Part shown: piece by piece, positions 11,693 to 22,644 of the stretch
How the letters are laid out: the number at the start of each line of letters is the position of its first letter
How positions within the stretch are numbered: position 1 is the stretch's first letter
Assembly (NCBI GenBank): GCA_019828595.1
Contig: JAHQRK010000080.1
Span: forward strand, 1-35,849
Origin: Aphanomyces cochlioides
Taxonomy: Eukaryota > Oomycota > Saprolegniomycetes > Saprolegniales > Verrucalvaceae
DNA: 35,849 bases
Direction of reading: 5' to 3'
Made by a program: the position numbers and the translations under genes
The notes under the pieces: model-generated
What the model saw: the letters and a program-made list of their open reading frames with translations, nothing else
Told to the model about the DNA's origin: nothing
Databases searched by the model: none

Positions 11693-11770
11693 GGCTTCTA
11701 TCCCCTGCTTCAATCCATTTCAACCTCCCCTCTGACCCCTCCATTCTACTCATTTTCATCTGTACTCGTG
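11693..11770 (+). other. ORF1-ORF2 spacer (copy C)
   Basis: A 78-nt pyrimidine-rich spacer lies between the ORF1 TAA and the ORF2 ATG at 11771. It contains no ATG, so the ORF2 start is the first ATG after ORF1. That would suit reinitiation or internal entry on one RNA, though the sequence does not prove either. The same spacer is at 31794-31871 in copy G. Confidence 0.75.
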
Positions 11771-14700
11771 ATGATTGACAACAACTTCTCCGATGTCCCA
11801 ACTGAACTCGTGGACTGGGACCCACAAATCATCTCCCTCAACACCAATGGCTTCTCCAACAGTCATCGGTACATCCTCGACAAACTATCAAGTGTTCACG
11901 ACGTTTCCTTTATCCAAGAAACCCGTTTCCGCACGCCAAGTCTCCACGACCGTGTTGCGTTCCATTGGCAACGCATCACAAACCACGAAGGCTCTTTGTT
12001 CTTTGAAGAGCCTATTTACCCTGAAGTATCCACGTCGCCAGCCACTGGAGGTCTGGCTACGTTGATACATCCTCACTCTCCTTTGAAGAACGCCACTCAA
12101 GTCCCTCATGACAACCCAGTGCTTCGTGGTCGTTATCTACAAGTGCGATGTACTCTGGGTCCACTGACAGTCGTTCTCCACAATATCTATCGCCGGCAGC
12201 CTTCCAACAACGAGCAAGTTACTTCGAAGAATTGCCACGCGACTTTCCTCCACATGCGCTCCACATTGTTGGAGGAGATTTCAACTGCACTCTCAACAAA
12301 GATTTGGATTCGTTGAGACCCAGTACCTCCACCATGGCCGGCACCCTTCAACTGGAACAATGGATGCACAGTTTGTCTCTGGTGGATCTGTTTCGCCGTC
12401 AAAACCCCGTGGCACGAGCCTTCACAAGTCCCACACTCACCAACCGACTTGACTACATCTTTTGTTCGTCCACCTTGGCGGGTCTTCGTCATTGGAAGGC
12501 GACGCACATGCCACACGTTCCACAGGCTGACCACGTGGCTTGTCGTATCATCACAAAGCGTCAAACATTGCGCCATGGCTCTGGATCATGGAAAGCTCCA
12601 ACTTGGCTACTTCGTCTACCACGAGCGGCCGAGATTGTTCATGGATGTCTGGATCGATTTTTGGACAAGTCTCCAACATTCCACAATATCTCCAAGGCCT
12701 ACGACATGCTGGTCAATGATATCCGCTCCCAACTCAAAGAATTCCATTCTCAACGATTGGAGAAACAACGTCTGCCGTTGAAGAAGTTAGCTGTCGAGAT
12801 CGCTTCGCTTTTGCAAGTCCCCAACATGCGTCAAGATTCAGTGCTGGTGGATCGAGTGCGAGACCTTCAAAAGCAAATTCACGAGCTGCAAGATCGAGAC
12901 AAGCAGTTTCGTCAAGACCAGGCGTTCCAACTTCACTTGTACAAAGCAGAGCGCTCGTCCAAGTTCCACTTCATGTCCCCTGTCCCTACCCCTTGAAGAA
13001 GACAGTCTTCAAAGAGTTGGTGGATGTCAATGGAAATGTTGTCTCCAATCAACAAGGCATGTCTGACGTCCTGGTCGACTACTACAAGGACTTGTTTGCA
13101 GCTCCCGAGGTGCAGCGATCTGGAGACGAAGTGTCGTCATTTCTGACCCCATTGACTCGACACAAGCAACTGCCAGAGCAAGCCCAGAAAGAGCTGTCGG
13201 CTCCCTTGCGCGCCAACGAGTTCTATCATGCTATTCGACACAGCAGTTCGAACTCAGCGCCAGGTCCCAACGCTCTGCCATTCGAAGTCCTCAAACTTGC
13301 ACCTCACAAGTGGTCGTTGGTATTGGAGCTGCTATTCACACACCAGCTCCATTCTCACCCTCGCTTGACTCCCATGCAACTTGTCAGTACGCTGGTGTTG
13401 CTGCACAAGAAAGGCCCCAAGTCACAAGCCAAGAACTATCGGCCCATTAGCCTACTCAACACGGATGTGAAAATCCTGACGAGTATTCTGGCTTATCGAC
13501 TCCAGCGCCACATTCGACACATCATCCACCCGGACCAGCAAGGCTTTATCCGTCGAAGCAATATCCAAACCAATATTGCACGACTGGATGACATGCTGCA
13601 CCACATCAAACTACACAGTCCGTCCTCGATGGTGGCACTGCTTGACTTTGAGAAAGCTTTTGATCGCGTGGACCACGCGTACTTGCTCCGCGTCCTCCGT
13701 CACTATGGCTTTCCCGAAACCTTTGTTGACATGGTTCGCGTACTGTACTCGGGCCGCAAGTCTCGCATCTTGGTGAACGGCTTCTTGTCCAAGCCAGTTC
13801 ACATCTCACGCGGTGTGTTGCAAGGTGATCCACTGTCGCCACTTCTGTTTGTGATCGCTTTGGAACCGATGTGCCAACTCCTACGGCAACACTCCAACTA
13901 TGGCATCAAGTGTGGGGATCGCTACCACACTGGGAGTTACTTTGCCGACGACTCGCAACTCTATGCGGCAAATGAGACGTGCCTCCACCGGCAGCTTGCA
14001 TTGGTTCAAACCTTTTGCGACAAGTCTGGTTTCCGACTCAACGTAGACAAGACCCAAATTCTGACCTACAGCCAGTTGAATGGGAACCTTGCCTCACTAC
14101 AAGTTACTTCCGACAGTCCCGTGAAGGCTCTTGGTATCTTGGTTGCGCCCAATCTTTCTCCATTGGCACGTTTCAATTACGTGTTTGAGAAGTTTGTGGC
14201 TCGCTTGTCTTTGTGGCTCTACAAGGCTCGAACCATGGCCGGAAAAGTCACTATCCTGCACAGCATATGTCTGCCTGTGTTATGGTACCAACTGGCTTTT
14301 GTCCCTGCCGACAAAGACCTGGCCAAAAAGATCGACAAGGCCATGCTTCAATTTATGCATGGTGAAGAAATCAACCCATCCTCCTCTGTCCATGGCCTCC
14401 GTTTGATCAAAAAGGAGATCCTATTCATGCCGAAGAAGTCCGGTGGCTTAGGCCTGCACCATGCACTTGCTTTATGGCAACAACACAACCGCTCTGTCAT
14501 GATCAGATGCATTCAAGCCATCACCACCCCACCCCGCAAGTCTGCCATGTCCGCCTGGATTACGCCGGGCTATACTCTCCTCGAGAAGGCTTTTCATCCA
14601 TGGGGTTCCCCGAGATCTCCTCTTGGCAAATGGCTCTTCTGCATTCATCAGACAACTGTACAAGAATCCCAATATCACTCCAATGTGGAAAGCCTTATTG

Positions 14701-15692
14701 AGTAGCTGGTTTGAATCCCGCTGGACTCCGTACGGCTGTCCAAATCACATCTCATCTTTGGATGTTCCCCTTTGGCACAACTCGTATCTGCCTGGACTCG
14801 AAGACCTATACGATCAGTGCTCTACATCGACGCAAGACCAAGCCAATGTATTGGCTTCGCTTCACATCACGAAGTTGTCGCATTTGTTGACTCCGTGTCA
14901 GCGAGTTTGGCCAGCTTCGATCTTGTTCGACAAAATCAACCGTGCCTGCCGCCAAGCCAATTTTGTCCCTCCAACGAAACAATGGATCTCAATCTTGGTG
15001 ACCAAGTTATCACGATTGTTTGAGATTGTTTCTGAAGGAGATGCTACCGTGTTCCACTTGCCGACGCCAAGCTCTGAAATGGATGGAATGGCACTGGATG
15101 ATTCACCCTGACTAGAGTCCGATCTTGTTGGCGCTTGCGACTTCGGAATCGGCTAAGATCAGAGCTTCTCCAGCTGTCAGCTCGTCCATTCTTCCTACCA
15201 AGCATCTCAACCTGCCATCCAACTTTTATGAAGACCCCAAGCGCCTTACCCAACTTGCCGCCTTCCTCCAACCCGACCACATTCTCCCTCGATATGGAGA
15301 GTTCATTTCAAGACCCTTCTCCGCGCCAACACCATGCAATCTTCATTGCCGAGGACCCCCAAGCAGTGTGTCTTCTGTCGTGTCAATGAGACGTACGAGC
15401 ATTTCCTGTTCTCTTGTGGATATGGTCAATCTGTTGGTATTCCTTCAAGACAATCCAGCGACTGCTCGAGTGTTCCTTTCCGTCCACGTGTCTGGAAATG
15501 TTCTACGAGACGCCCAAGCCGTCCGATGGATACTACATCCGTGGCTATCTGAAGATCTGGCTACATCTACAACAGCTCCTGGTTGATCTCCCTCTCAAGA
15601 AGGGATACACCAAGGTATTCAATGTGCTCAAGCATCTATCTTCGGACCCCTGGTTACGTCAACACGCCATTCCTGACAGCGTCGTTTCATGA
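11771..15692 (+). pseudogene. ORF2 of copy C: endonuclease, reverse transcriptase, zinc finger; broken
   Basis: The ATG at 11771 gives MIDNNFSDVP. The endonuclease is open to about 12190, where one G is lost, and continues in the next frame to 12996 with GGDFN, RLDYIFCS and ADHVACR intact. The 4-C run at 12989-12992 gives a TGA. The reverse transcriptase is open from there to 14705 with NYRPI, QGDPLSP and FADD. The 4-C run at 14608-14611 separates it from the C-terminal frame. The C-terminal part is degraded: an extra A near 15078, an in-frame TAG near 15113, substituted sequence at 15330-15370 and a 123-nt deletion at 15560/15561. The finger residues are partly readable. The stop TGA is at 15690. 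Confidence 0.92.
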
Positions 15693-15712
15693 GTGAGCTA
15701 ACGGCTCACTCA
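15690..15712 (+). other. Stop-codon hairpin of ORF2 (copy C)
   Basis: TGAGTGAGC and GCTCACTCA form a perfect 9-bp stem with a TAACG loop. The ORF2 stop codon TGA is the first triplet of the stem. Identical hairpins lie at 18443-18465 and 28931-28953; copies E and F carry a shortened version. In several LINEs the reverse transcriptase recognises a 3' stem-loop, so this is a candidate recognition element (inference). Confidence 0.75.
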
Positions 15713-15837
15713 CTTCATCTCCTGTTCAATGACCACTTTGCCATATTCTGTTTTCCAAGTTCTATTTATACAGTACGAGGCAATTAGTAAGTCATTAGGG
15801 CCTTTGCTCAAAAATAAGGTTAATACAACTCATTTAA
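15693..15837 (+). other. 3'UTR of the LINE (copy C)
   Basis: About 145 nt follow the stop, ending GGTTAATACAACTCATTTAA. There is no poly(A) or microsatellite tail. The end GGTTAA...TTAA, with the CC supplied by the target, makes an imperfect terminal inverted pair (GGTTAA/TTAACC). Host copy D resumes directly at 15838. Confidence 0.85.
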
Positions 15838-15852
15838 CCAACGAGTTCTATC
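15838..15852 (+). repeat. Right target-site duplication of copy C
   Basis: CCAACGAGTTCTATC matches 8658-8671 apart from one base. It restarts the interrupted ORF2 of copy D directly after the tail of copy C. Confidence 0.88.
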
Positions 15853-18445
15853 ATGCTATTCGACACAGCAGTTCAAACTCAGCGCCAGGTCCCAACGCTC
15901 TACCCATTCGAAGTCCTCAAACTGCACCTCACAAGTGGTCGTTGGTATTGGAGCTGCTATTCACACACCAGCTCCATTCTCACCCTCGCTTGACTCCCAT
16001 GCAACTTGTCAGTACGCTGGTGTTGCTGCACAAGAAAGGCCCCAAGTCACAAGCCAAGACTATCGGCCCATTAGCCTACTCAACACGGATGTGAAAATCC
16101 TGACGAGTATTCTGGCTTATCGACTCCAGCGCCACATTCGACACATCATCCACCCGGACCAGCAAGGCTTTATCCGTCGAAGCAATATCCAAACCAATAT
16201 TGCACGACTGGATGACATGCTGCACCACATCAAACTACACAGTCCGTCCTCGATGGTGGCACTGCTTGACTTTGAGAAAGCTTTTGATCGCGTGGACCAC
16301 GCGTACTTGCTCCGCGTCCTCCGTCACTATGGCTTTCCCGAAACCTTTGTTGACATGGTTCGCGTACTGTACTCGGGCCGCAAGTCTCGCATCTTGGTGA
16401 ACGGCTTCTTGTCCAAGCCAGTTCACATCTCACGCGGTGTGTTGCAAGGTGATCCACTGTCGCCACTTCTGTTTGTGATCGCTTTGGAACCGATGTGCCA
16501 ACTCCTACGGCAACACTCCAACTATGGCATCAAGTGTGGGGATCGCTACCACACTGGGAGTTACTTTGCCGACGACTCGCAACTCTATGCGGCAAATGAG
16601 ACGTGCCTCCACCGGCAGCTTGCATTGGTTCAAACCTTTTGCGACAAGTCTGGTTTCCGACTCAACGTAGACAAGACCCAAATTCTGACCTACAGCCAGT
16701 TGAATGGGAACCTTGCCTCACTACAAGTTACTTCCGACAGTCCCGTGAAGGCTCTTGGTATCTTGGTTGCGCCCAATCTTCTCCATTGGCACGTTTCAAT
16801 TACGTGTTTGAGAAGTTTGTGGCTCGCTTGTCTTTGTGGCTCTACAAGGCTCGAACCATGGCCGGAAAAGTCACTATCCTGCACAGCATATGTCTGCCTG
16901 TGTTATGGTACCAACTGGCTTTTGTCCCTGCCGACAAAGACCTGGCCAAAAAGATCGACAAGGCCATGCTTCAATTTATGCATGGTGAAGAAATCAACCC
17001 ATCCTCCTCTGTCCATGGCCTCCGTTTGATCAAAAAGGAGATCATATTCATGCCGAAGAAGTCCGGTGGCTTAGGCCTGCACCATGCACTTGCTTTATGG
17101 CAACAACACAACCGCTCTGTCATGATCAGATGCATTCAAGCCATCACCACCCCACCCGCAAGTCTGCCATGTCCGCCTGGATTACGCCGGGCTATACTCT
17201 CCTCGAGAAGGCTTTTCATCCATGGGGTTTCCCCAAGATCTCCTCTTGGCAAATGGCTCTTCTGCATTCATCAGACAACTGTACAAGAATCCCAATATCA
17301 CTCCAATGTGGAAAGCCTTATTGAGTAGCTGGTTTGAATCCCGCTGGACTCCGTACGGCTGTCCAAATCACATCTCATCTTTGGATGTTCCCCTTTGGCA
17401 CAACTCGTATCTGCCTGGACTCGAAGACCTATACGATCAGTGCTCTACATCGACGCAAGACCAAGCCAATGTATTGGCTTCGCTTCACATCACGAAGTTG
17501 TCGCATTTGTTGACTCCGTGTCAGCGAGTTTGGCCAGCTTCGATCTTGTTGACAAAATCAACCGTGCCTGCCGCCAAGCCAATTTTGTCCCTCCAACGAA
17601 ACAATGGATCTCAATCTTGGTGACCAAGTTATCACGATTGTTTGAGATTGTTTCTGAAGAGGATGCTCCCGTGTTCCACTTGCCGACGCCAAGCTCTGAA
17701 TGGATGGAATGGCACTGGATGATTCACCCTGACTCGAGTCCGATCTTGTTGGCGTTTGCGACTTCGAAATCGGCTAAGATCAGAGCTTCTCCAGCTGTCA
17801 GCTCGTCCATTCTTCCTACCAAGCATCTCAACCTGCCATCCAACTTTTACGAAGACCCCAAGCGCCTTACCCAACTTGCCGCCTTCCTCCAACCCGACCA
17901 CATTCTCCCTCGATATGGAGAGTTCATTTTCAAGACCCTTCTCCGCGCCAACGCCATGCAATATCTGTTTCAGTACCAAGACCCCAAGCCGACGTGTGTC
18001 TTCTGTCGTGTCAATGAGACGTACGAGCATTTTCCTGTTCTCTTGTGGATATGGTCAATCTGTTTGGTATTTCTTCAAGGCGATCCAGCGACTGCTCGAG
18101 TGTTCCTTTCCGTCCACGTGTCTGGAAATGTTCTACGAGACGCCCAAGCCGTCCGATGGATACTACATCCGTGGCTATCTGAAGATCTGGCCGATTGTCC
18201 GAGCCTGCGTGTATTATCAAATATGGCTCCAACGTGCCGATCGCACCTTTCGACCCGACCTCACAGCGAAGAGTCCGATGGAAGTTGCCATTCATGCTGC
18301 CTCTTTGATCAAGCTACATCTACAACAGCTCCTGGTTGATCTCCCTCTCAAGAAGGGATACACCAAGGTATTCAATGTGCTCAAGCATCTATCTTCGGAC
18401 CCCTGGTTACGTCAACACGCCATTCCTGACAGCGTCGTTTCATGA
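15838..18445 (+). pseudogene. ORF2 of copy D, reverse transcriptase to zinc finger, frameshifted
   Basis: The reverse transcriptase motifs NYRPI (frame-broken), LDFEKAFDRVDH, QGDPLSPLLF and FADD are present. Frame breaks include a G/C change with an added base near 15901, a lost T near 15921, a lost A near 16060, a lost T near 16779 (after VAPNL) and a missing C near 17153. The C run at 17231-17234 lies in a variant context (TTTCCCCAAG). One C is lost near 17550 and an extra T lies near 18032, inside the zinc finger. The stop TGA at 18443 opens the intact 9-bp hairpin, and the 3'UTR runs 18446-18591. Confidence 0.88.
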
Positions 18446-18465
18446 GTGAGCTAACGGCTCACTCA
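18443..18465 (+). other. Stop-codon hairpin (copy D)
   Basis: The same perfect 9-bp stem (TGAGTGAGC / GCTCACTCA, loop TAACG) as in copies C and I, beginning with the stop codon. Confidence 0.75.
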
Positions 18466-18591
18466 CTTCATCTCCTGTTCAATGACCACTTTGCCATATT
18501 CTGTTTTCCAAGTTCTATTTATACAGGCTGAGGCAAATTAGTAAGTCATTAGGGCCTTTGCTCAAAAATAAGGTTAATACAACTCATTTAA

Positions 18592-21500
18592 CCAAGAAAC
18601 CCGTTTCCGCACGCCAAGTCTCCACGACCGTGTTGCGTTCCATTGGCAACGCATCACAAACCACGCAGGCTCTTTGTTCTTTGAAGAGCCTATTTACCTG
18701 AAGTATCCACGTCGCCAGCCACTGGAGGTCTGGCTACGTTGATACATCCTCACTCTCCTTTGAAGAACGCCACTCAAGTCCCTCATGACAACCCAGTGCT
18801 TCGTGGTCGTTATCTACAAGTGCGATGTACTCTGGGTCCACTGACAGTCGTTCTCCACAATATCTATGCGCCGGCAGCCTTCCAACAACGAGCAAGTTAC
18901 TTCGAAGAATTGCCACGCGACTTTCCTCCACATGCGCTCCACATTGTTGGAGGAGATTTCAACTGCACTCTCAACAAAGATTTGGATTCGTTGAGACCCA
19001 GTACCTCCACCATGGCCGGCACCCTTCAACTGGAACAATGGATGCACAGTTTGTCTCGTGGATCTGTTTCGCCGTCAAAACCCCGTGGCACGAGCCTTCA
19101 CAAGTCCCACACTCACCAACCGACTCGACTACATCTTTTGTTCGTCCACCTTGGCGGGTCTTCGTCATTGGAAGGCGACGCACATGCCACACGTTCCACA
19201 GGCTGACCACGTGGCTTGTCGTATCATCACAAAGCGTCAAACATTGCGCCATGGCTCTGGATCATGGAAAGCTCCAACTTGGCTACTTCGTCTACCACGA
19301 GCGGCCGAGATTGTTCATGGATGTCTGGATCGATTTTTGGACAAGTCTCCAACATTCCACAATATCTCCAAGGCCTACGACATACTGGTCAATGATATCC
19401 GCTCCCAACTCAAAGAATTCCATTCTCAACGATTGGAGAAACAACGTCTGCCGTTGAAGAAGTTAGCTGTCGAGATCGCTTCGCTTTTGCAAGTCCCCAA
19501 CATGCGTCAAGATTCAGTGCTGGTGGATCGAGTGCGAGACCTTCAAAAGCAAATTCACGAGCTGCAAGATCGAGACAAGCAGTTTCGTCAAGACCAGGCG
19601 TTCCAACTTCACTTGTACAAAGCAGAGCGCTCGTCCAAGTTCCACTTCATGTCCCCTGTCCCTACCCCTTGAAGAAGACAGTCTTCAAAGAGTTGGTGGA
19701 TGTCAATGGAAATGTTGTCTCCAATCAACAAGGCATGTCTGACGTCCTGGTCGACTACTACAAGGACTTGTTTGCAGCTCCCGAGGTGCAGCGATCTGGA
19801 GACGAAGTGTCGTCATTTCTGACCCCATTGACTCGACACAAGCAACTGCCAGAGCAAGCCCAGAAAGAGCTGTCGGCTCCCTTGCGCGCCAACGAGTTCT
19901 ATCATGCTATTCGACACAGCAGTTCGAACTCAGCGCCAGGTCCCAACGCTCTGCCATTCGAAGTCCTCAAACTTGCACCTCACAAGTGGTCGTTGGTATT
20001 GGAGCTGCTATTCACACACCAGCTCCATTCTCACCCTCGCTTGACTCCCATGCAACTTGTCAGTACGCTGGTGTTGCTGCACAAGAAAGGCCCCAAGTCA
20101 CAGGCCAAGAACTATCGGCCCATTAGCCTACTCAACACGGATGTGAAAATCCTGACGAGTATTCTGGCTTATCGACTCCAGCGCCACATTCGACACATCA
20201 TCCACCCGGACCAGCAAGGCTTTATCCGTCGAAGCAATATCCAAACCAATATTGCACGACTGGATGACATGCTGCACCACATCAAACTACACAGTCCGTC
20301 CTCGATGGTGGCACTGCTTGACTTTGAGAAAGCTTTTGATCGCGTGGACCACGCGTACTTGCTCCGCGTCCTCCGTCACTATGGCTTTCCCGAAACCTTT
20401 GTTGACATGGTTCGCGTACTGTACTCGGGCCGCAAGTCTCGCATCTTGGTGAACGGCTTCTTGTCCAAGCCAGTTCACATCTCACGCGGTGTGTTGCAAG
20501 GTGATCCACTGTCGCCACTTCTGTTTGTGATCGCTTTGGAACCGATGTGCCAACTCCTACGGCAACACTCCAACTATGGCATCAAGTGTGGGGATCGCTA
20601 CCACACTGGGAGTTACTTTGCCGACGACTCGCAACTCTATGCGGCAAATGAGACGTGCCTCCACCGGCAGCTTGCATTGGTTCAAACCTTTTGCGACAAG
20701 TCTGGTTTCCGACTCAACGTAGACAAGACCCAAATTCTGACCTACAGCCAGTTGAATGGGAACCTTGCCTCACTACAAGTTACTTCCGACAGTCCCGTGA
20801 AGGCTCTTGGTATCTTGGTTGCGCCCAATCTTTCTCCATTGGCACGTTTCAATTACGTGTTTGAGAAGTTTGTGGCTCGCTTGTCTTTGTGGCTCTACAA
20901 GGCTCGAACCATGGCCGGAAAAGTCACTATCCTGCACAGCATATGTCTGCCTGTGTTATGGTACCAACTGGCTTTTGTCCCTGCCGACAAAGACCTGGCC
21001 AAAAAGATCGACAAGGCCATGCTTCAATTTATGCATGGTGAAGAAATCAACCCATCCTCCTCTGTCCATGGCCTCCGTTTGATCAAAAAGGAGATCATAT
21101 TCATGCCGAAGAAGTCCGGTGGCTTAGGCCTGCACCATGCACTTGCTTTATGGCAACAACACAACCGCTCTGTCATGATCAGATGCATTCAAGCCATCAC
21201 CACCCCACCCCGCAAGTCTGCCATGTCCGCCTGGATTACGCCGGGCTATACTCTCCTCGAGAAGGCTTTTCATCCATGGGGTTCCCCCGAGATCTCCTCT
21301 TGGCAAATGGCTCTTCTGCATTCATCAGACAACTGTACAAGAATCCCAATATCACTCCAATATGGAAAGCCTTATTGAGTAGCTGGTTTGAATCCCGCTG
21401 GACTCCGTACGGCTGTCCAAATCACATCTCATCTTTGGATGTTCCCCTTTGGCACAACTCGTATCTGCCTGGACTCGAAGACCTATACGATCAGTGCTCT

Positions 21501-22499
21501 ACATCGACGCAAGACCAAGCCAATGTATTGGCTTCGCTTCACATCACGAAGTTGTCGCATTTGTTGACTCCGTGTCAGCGAGTTTGGCCAGCTTCGATCT
21601 TGTTCGACAAAATCAACCGTGCCTGCCGCCAAGCCAATTTTGTCCCTCCAACGAAACAATGGATCTCAATCTTGGTGACCAAGTTATCACGATTGTTTGA
21701 GATTGTTTCTGAAGAGGATGCTCCCGTGTTCCACTTGCCGACGCCAAGCTCTGAATGGATGGAATGGCACTGGATAATTCACCCTGACTCGAGTCCGATC
21801 TTGTTGGCGCTTGCGACTTCGAAATCGGCTAAGATCAGAGCTTCTCCAGCTGTCAGCTCGTCCATTCTTCCTACCAAGCATCTCAACCTGCCATCCAACT
21901 TTTACGAAGACCCCAAGCGCCTTACCCAACTTGCCGCCTTCCTCCAACCCGACCACATTCTCCCTCGATATGGAGAGTTCATTTTCAAGACCCTTCTCCG
22001 CGCCAACGCCATGCAATATCTGTTTCAGTACCAAGACCCCAAGCCGACGTGTGTCTTCTGTCGTGTCAATGAGACGTACGAGCACTTCCTGTTCTCTTGT
22101 GGATATGGTCAATCTGTTTGGTATTTCTTCAAGGCGATCCAGCGACTGCTCGAGTGTTCCTTTCCGTCCACGTGTCTGGAAATGTTCTACGAGACGCCCA
22201 AGCCGTCCGATGGATACTACATCCGTGGCTATCTGAAGATCTGGCCGATTGTCCGAGCCTGCGTGTATTATCAAATATGGCTCCAACGTGCCGATCGCAC
22301 CTTTCGACCCGACCTCACAGCGAAGAGTCCGATGGAAGTTGCCATTCATGCTGCCTCTTTGATCAAGCTACATCTACAACAGCTCCTGGTTGATCTCCCT
22401 CTCAAGAAGGGATACACCAAGGTATTCAATGTGCTCAAGCATCTATCTTCGGACCCCTGGTTACGTCAACACGCCATTCCTGACAGTGTCGTTTCATGA
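18592..22499 (+). pseudogene. ORF2 of copy E: endonuclease part, reverse transcriptase, zinc finger in three blocks
   Basis: The endonuclease part has HNIYAP, GGDFN, RLDYIFCS and ADHVACR, with frameshifts near 18698 (lost C) and 19055 (lost bases in SLSLVD). The linker is open to the TGA caused by the 4-C run at 19665-19668. The reverse transcriptase block is open from there to 21378 with all catalytic motifs. At the 5-C run 21284-21288 the C-terminal domain continues in another frame without any further break to the TGA at 22497. The zinc finger C-x2-C-x7-H-x4-C lies at 22050-22100. Only two recurrent poly-C sites separate the linker-to-stop sequence from a single frame. Confidence 0.93.
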
Positions 22500-22644
22500 G
22501 TGAGCTGACGGCTCACCACTTCATCTCCTGTTCAATGACCACTTTGCCATATTCTGTTTTCCAAGTTCTATTTATACAGTACGAGGCAAATTAGTAAGTC
22601 ATTAGGGCCTTTGCTCAAAAATAAGGTTAATACAACTCATTTAA
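22500..22644 (+). other. 3'UTR of copy E, variant hairpin
   Basis: This is the same 3'UTR as in copy C, but the stop hairpin reads TGAGTGAGC TGACG GCTCACCAC, so the outer three pairs are lost. Copy F shares this variant. The end is again GGTTAATACAACTCATTTAA without poly(A). Confidence 0.8.

Larger units (their letters stand above)
8672..15837 (+). mobile_element. LINE copy C, full-length-type but decayed
   Basis: This copy spans the whole element: leader, ORF1, spacer, ORF2, stop hairpin and 3'UTR ending CATTTAA. It is bounded by a target duplication. Its 5' end (CAAGTCAAGAAG) matches the 5' end of copy G at 27566, which suggests that this is the true element start. At 7,166 bp it is slightly shorter than the roughly 7.35 kb pieced together from the others. 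Most of the gap is explained by deletions of 40 nt (ORF1, near 10231) and 123 nt (ORF2, 15560/15561). It sits inside copy D. Confidence 0.92.
15838..18591 (+). mobile_element. LINE copy D, 3' part
   Basis: This is the continuation of the copy that begins at 7231. It runs from the start of the reverse transcriptase through the zinc finger, stop hairpin and 3'UTR to the terminal TTAA at 18591. The following bases, CCAAGAAACCC, belong to the endonuclease region of copy E, so copy D had itself inserted into copy E. The matching left half of E, with its target duplication, is not in the window and was probably lost in the deletion at 7230. Confidence 0.9.
18592..22644 (+). mobile_element. LINE copy E, 3' 4 kb, host of copy D
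   Basis: The sequence starts in the endonuclease domain at CCAAGAAACCC, directly after the tail of copy D, and runs to a complete 3' end at 22644 (CATTTAA). Next comes CCCCAGTCCC of an ORF1 copy (H), so E in turn had inserted into H. E is missing its left part because D interrupts it there. It belongs with copy F to a subgroup that has a shortened stop hairpin and five C at the second ORF2 C run. Confidence 0.92.

Noticed and set aside
21687..22349. Long antisense open frame (220 codons) opposite the ORF2 C-terminal domain, repeated in copies A, E, F and I
   Set aside because: It lies exactly opposite a well-supported coding domain, keeps no domain of its own and is repeated only because the element is repeated.
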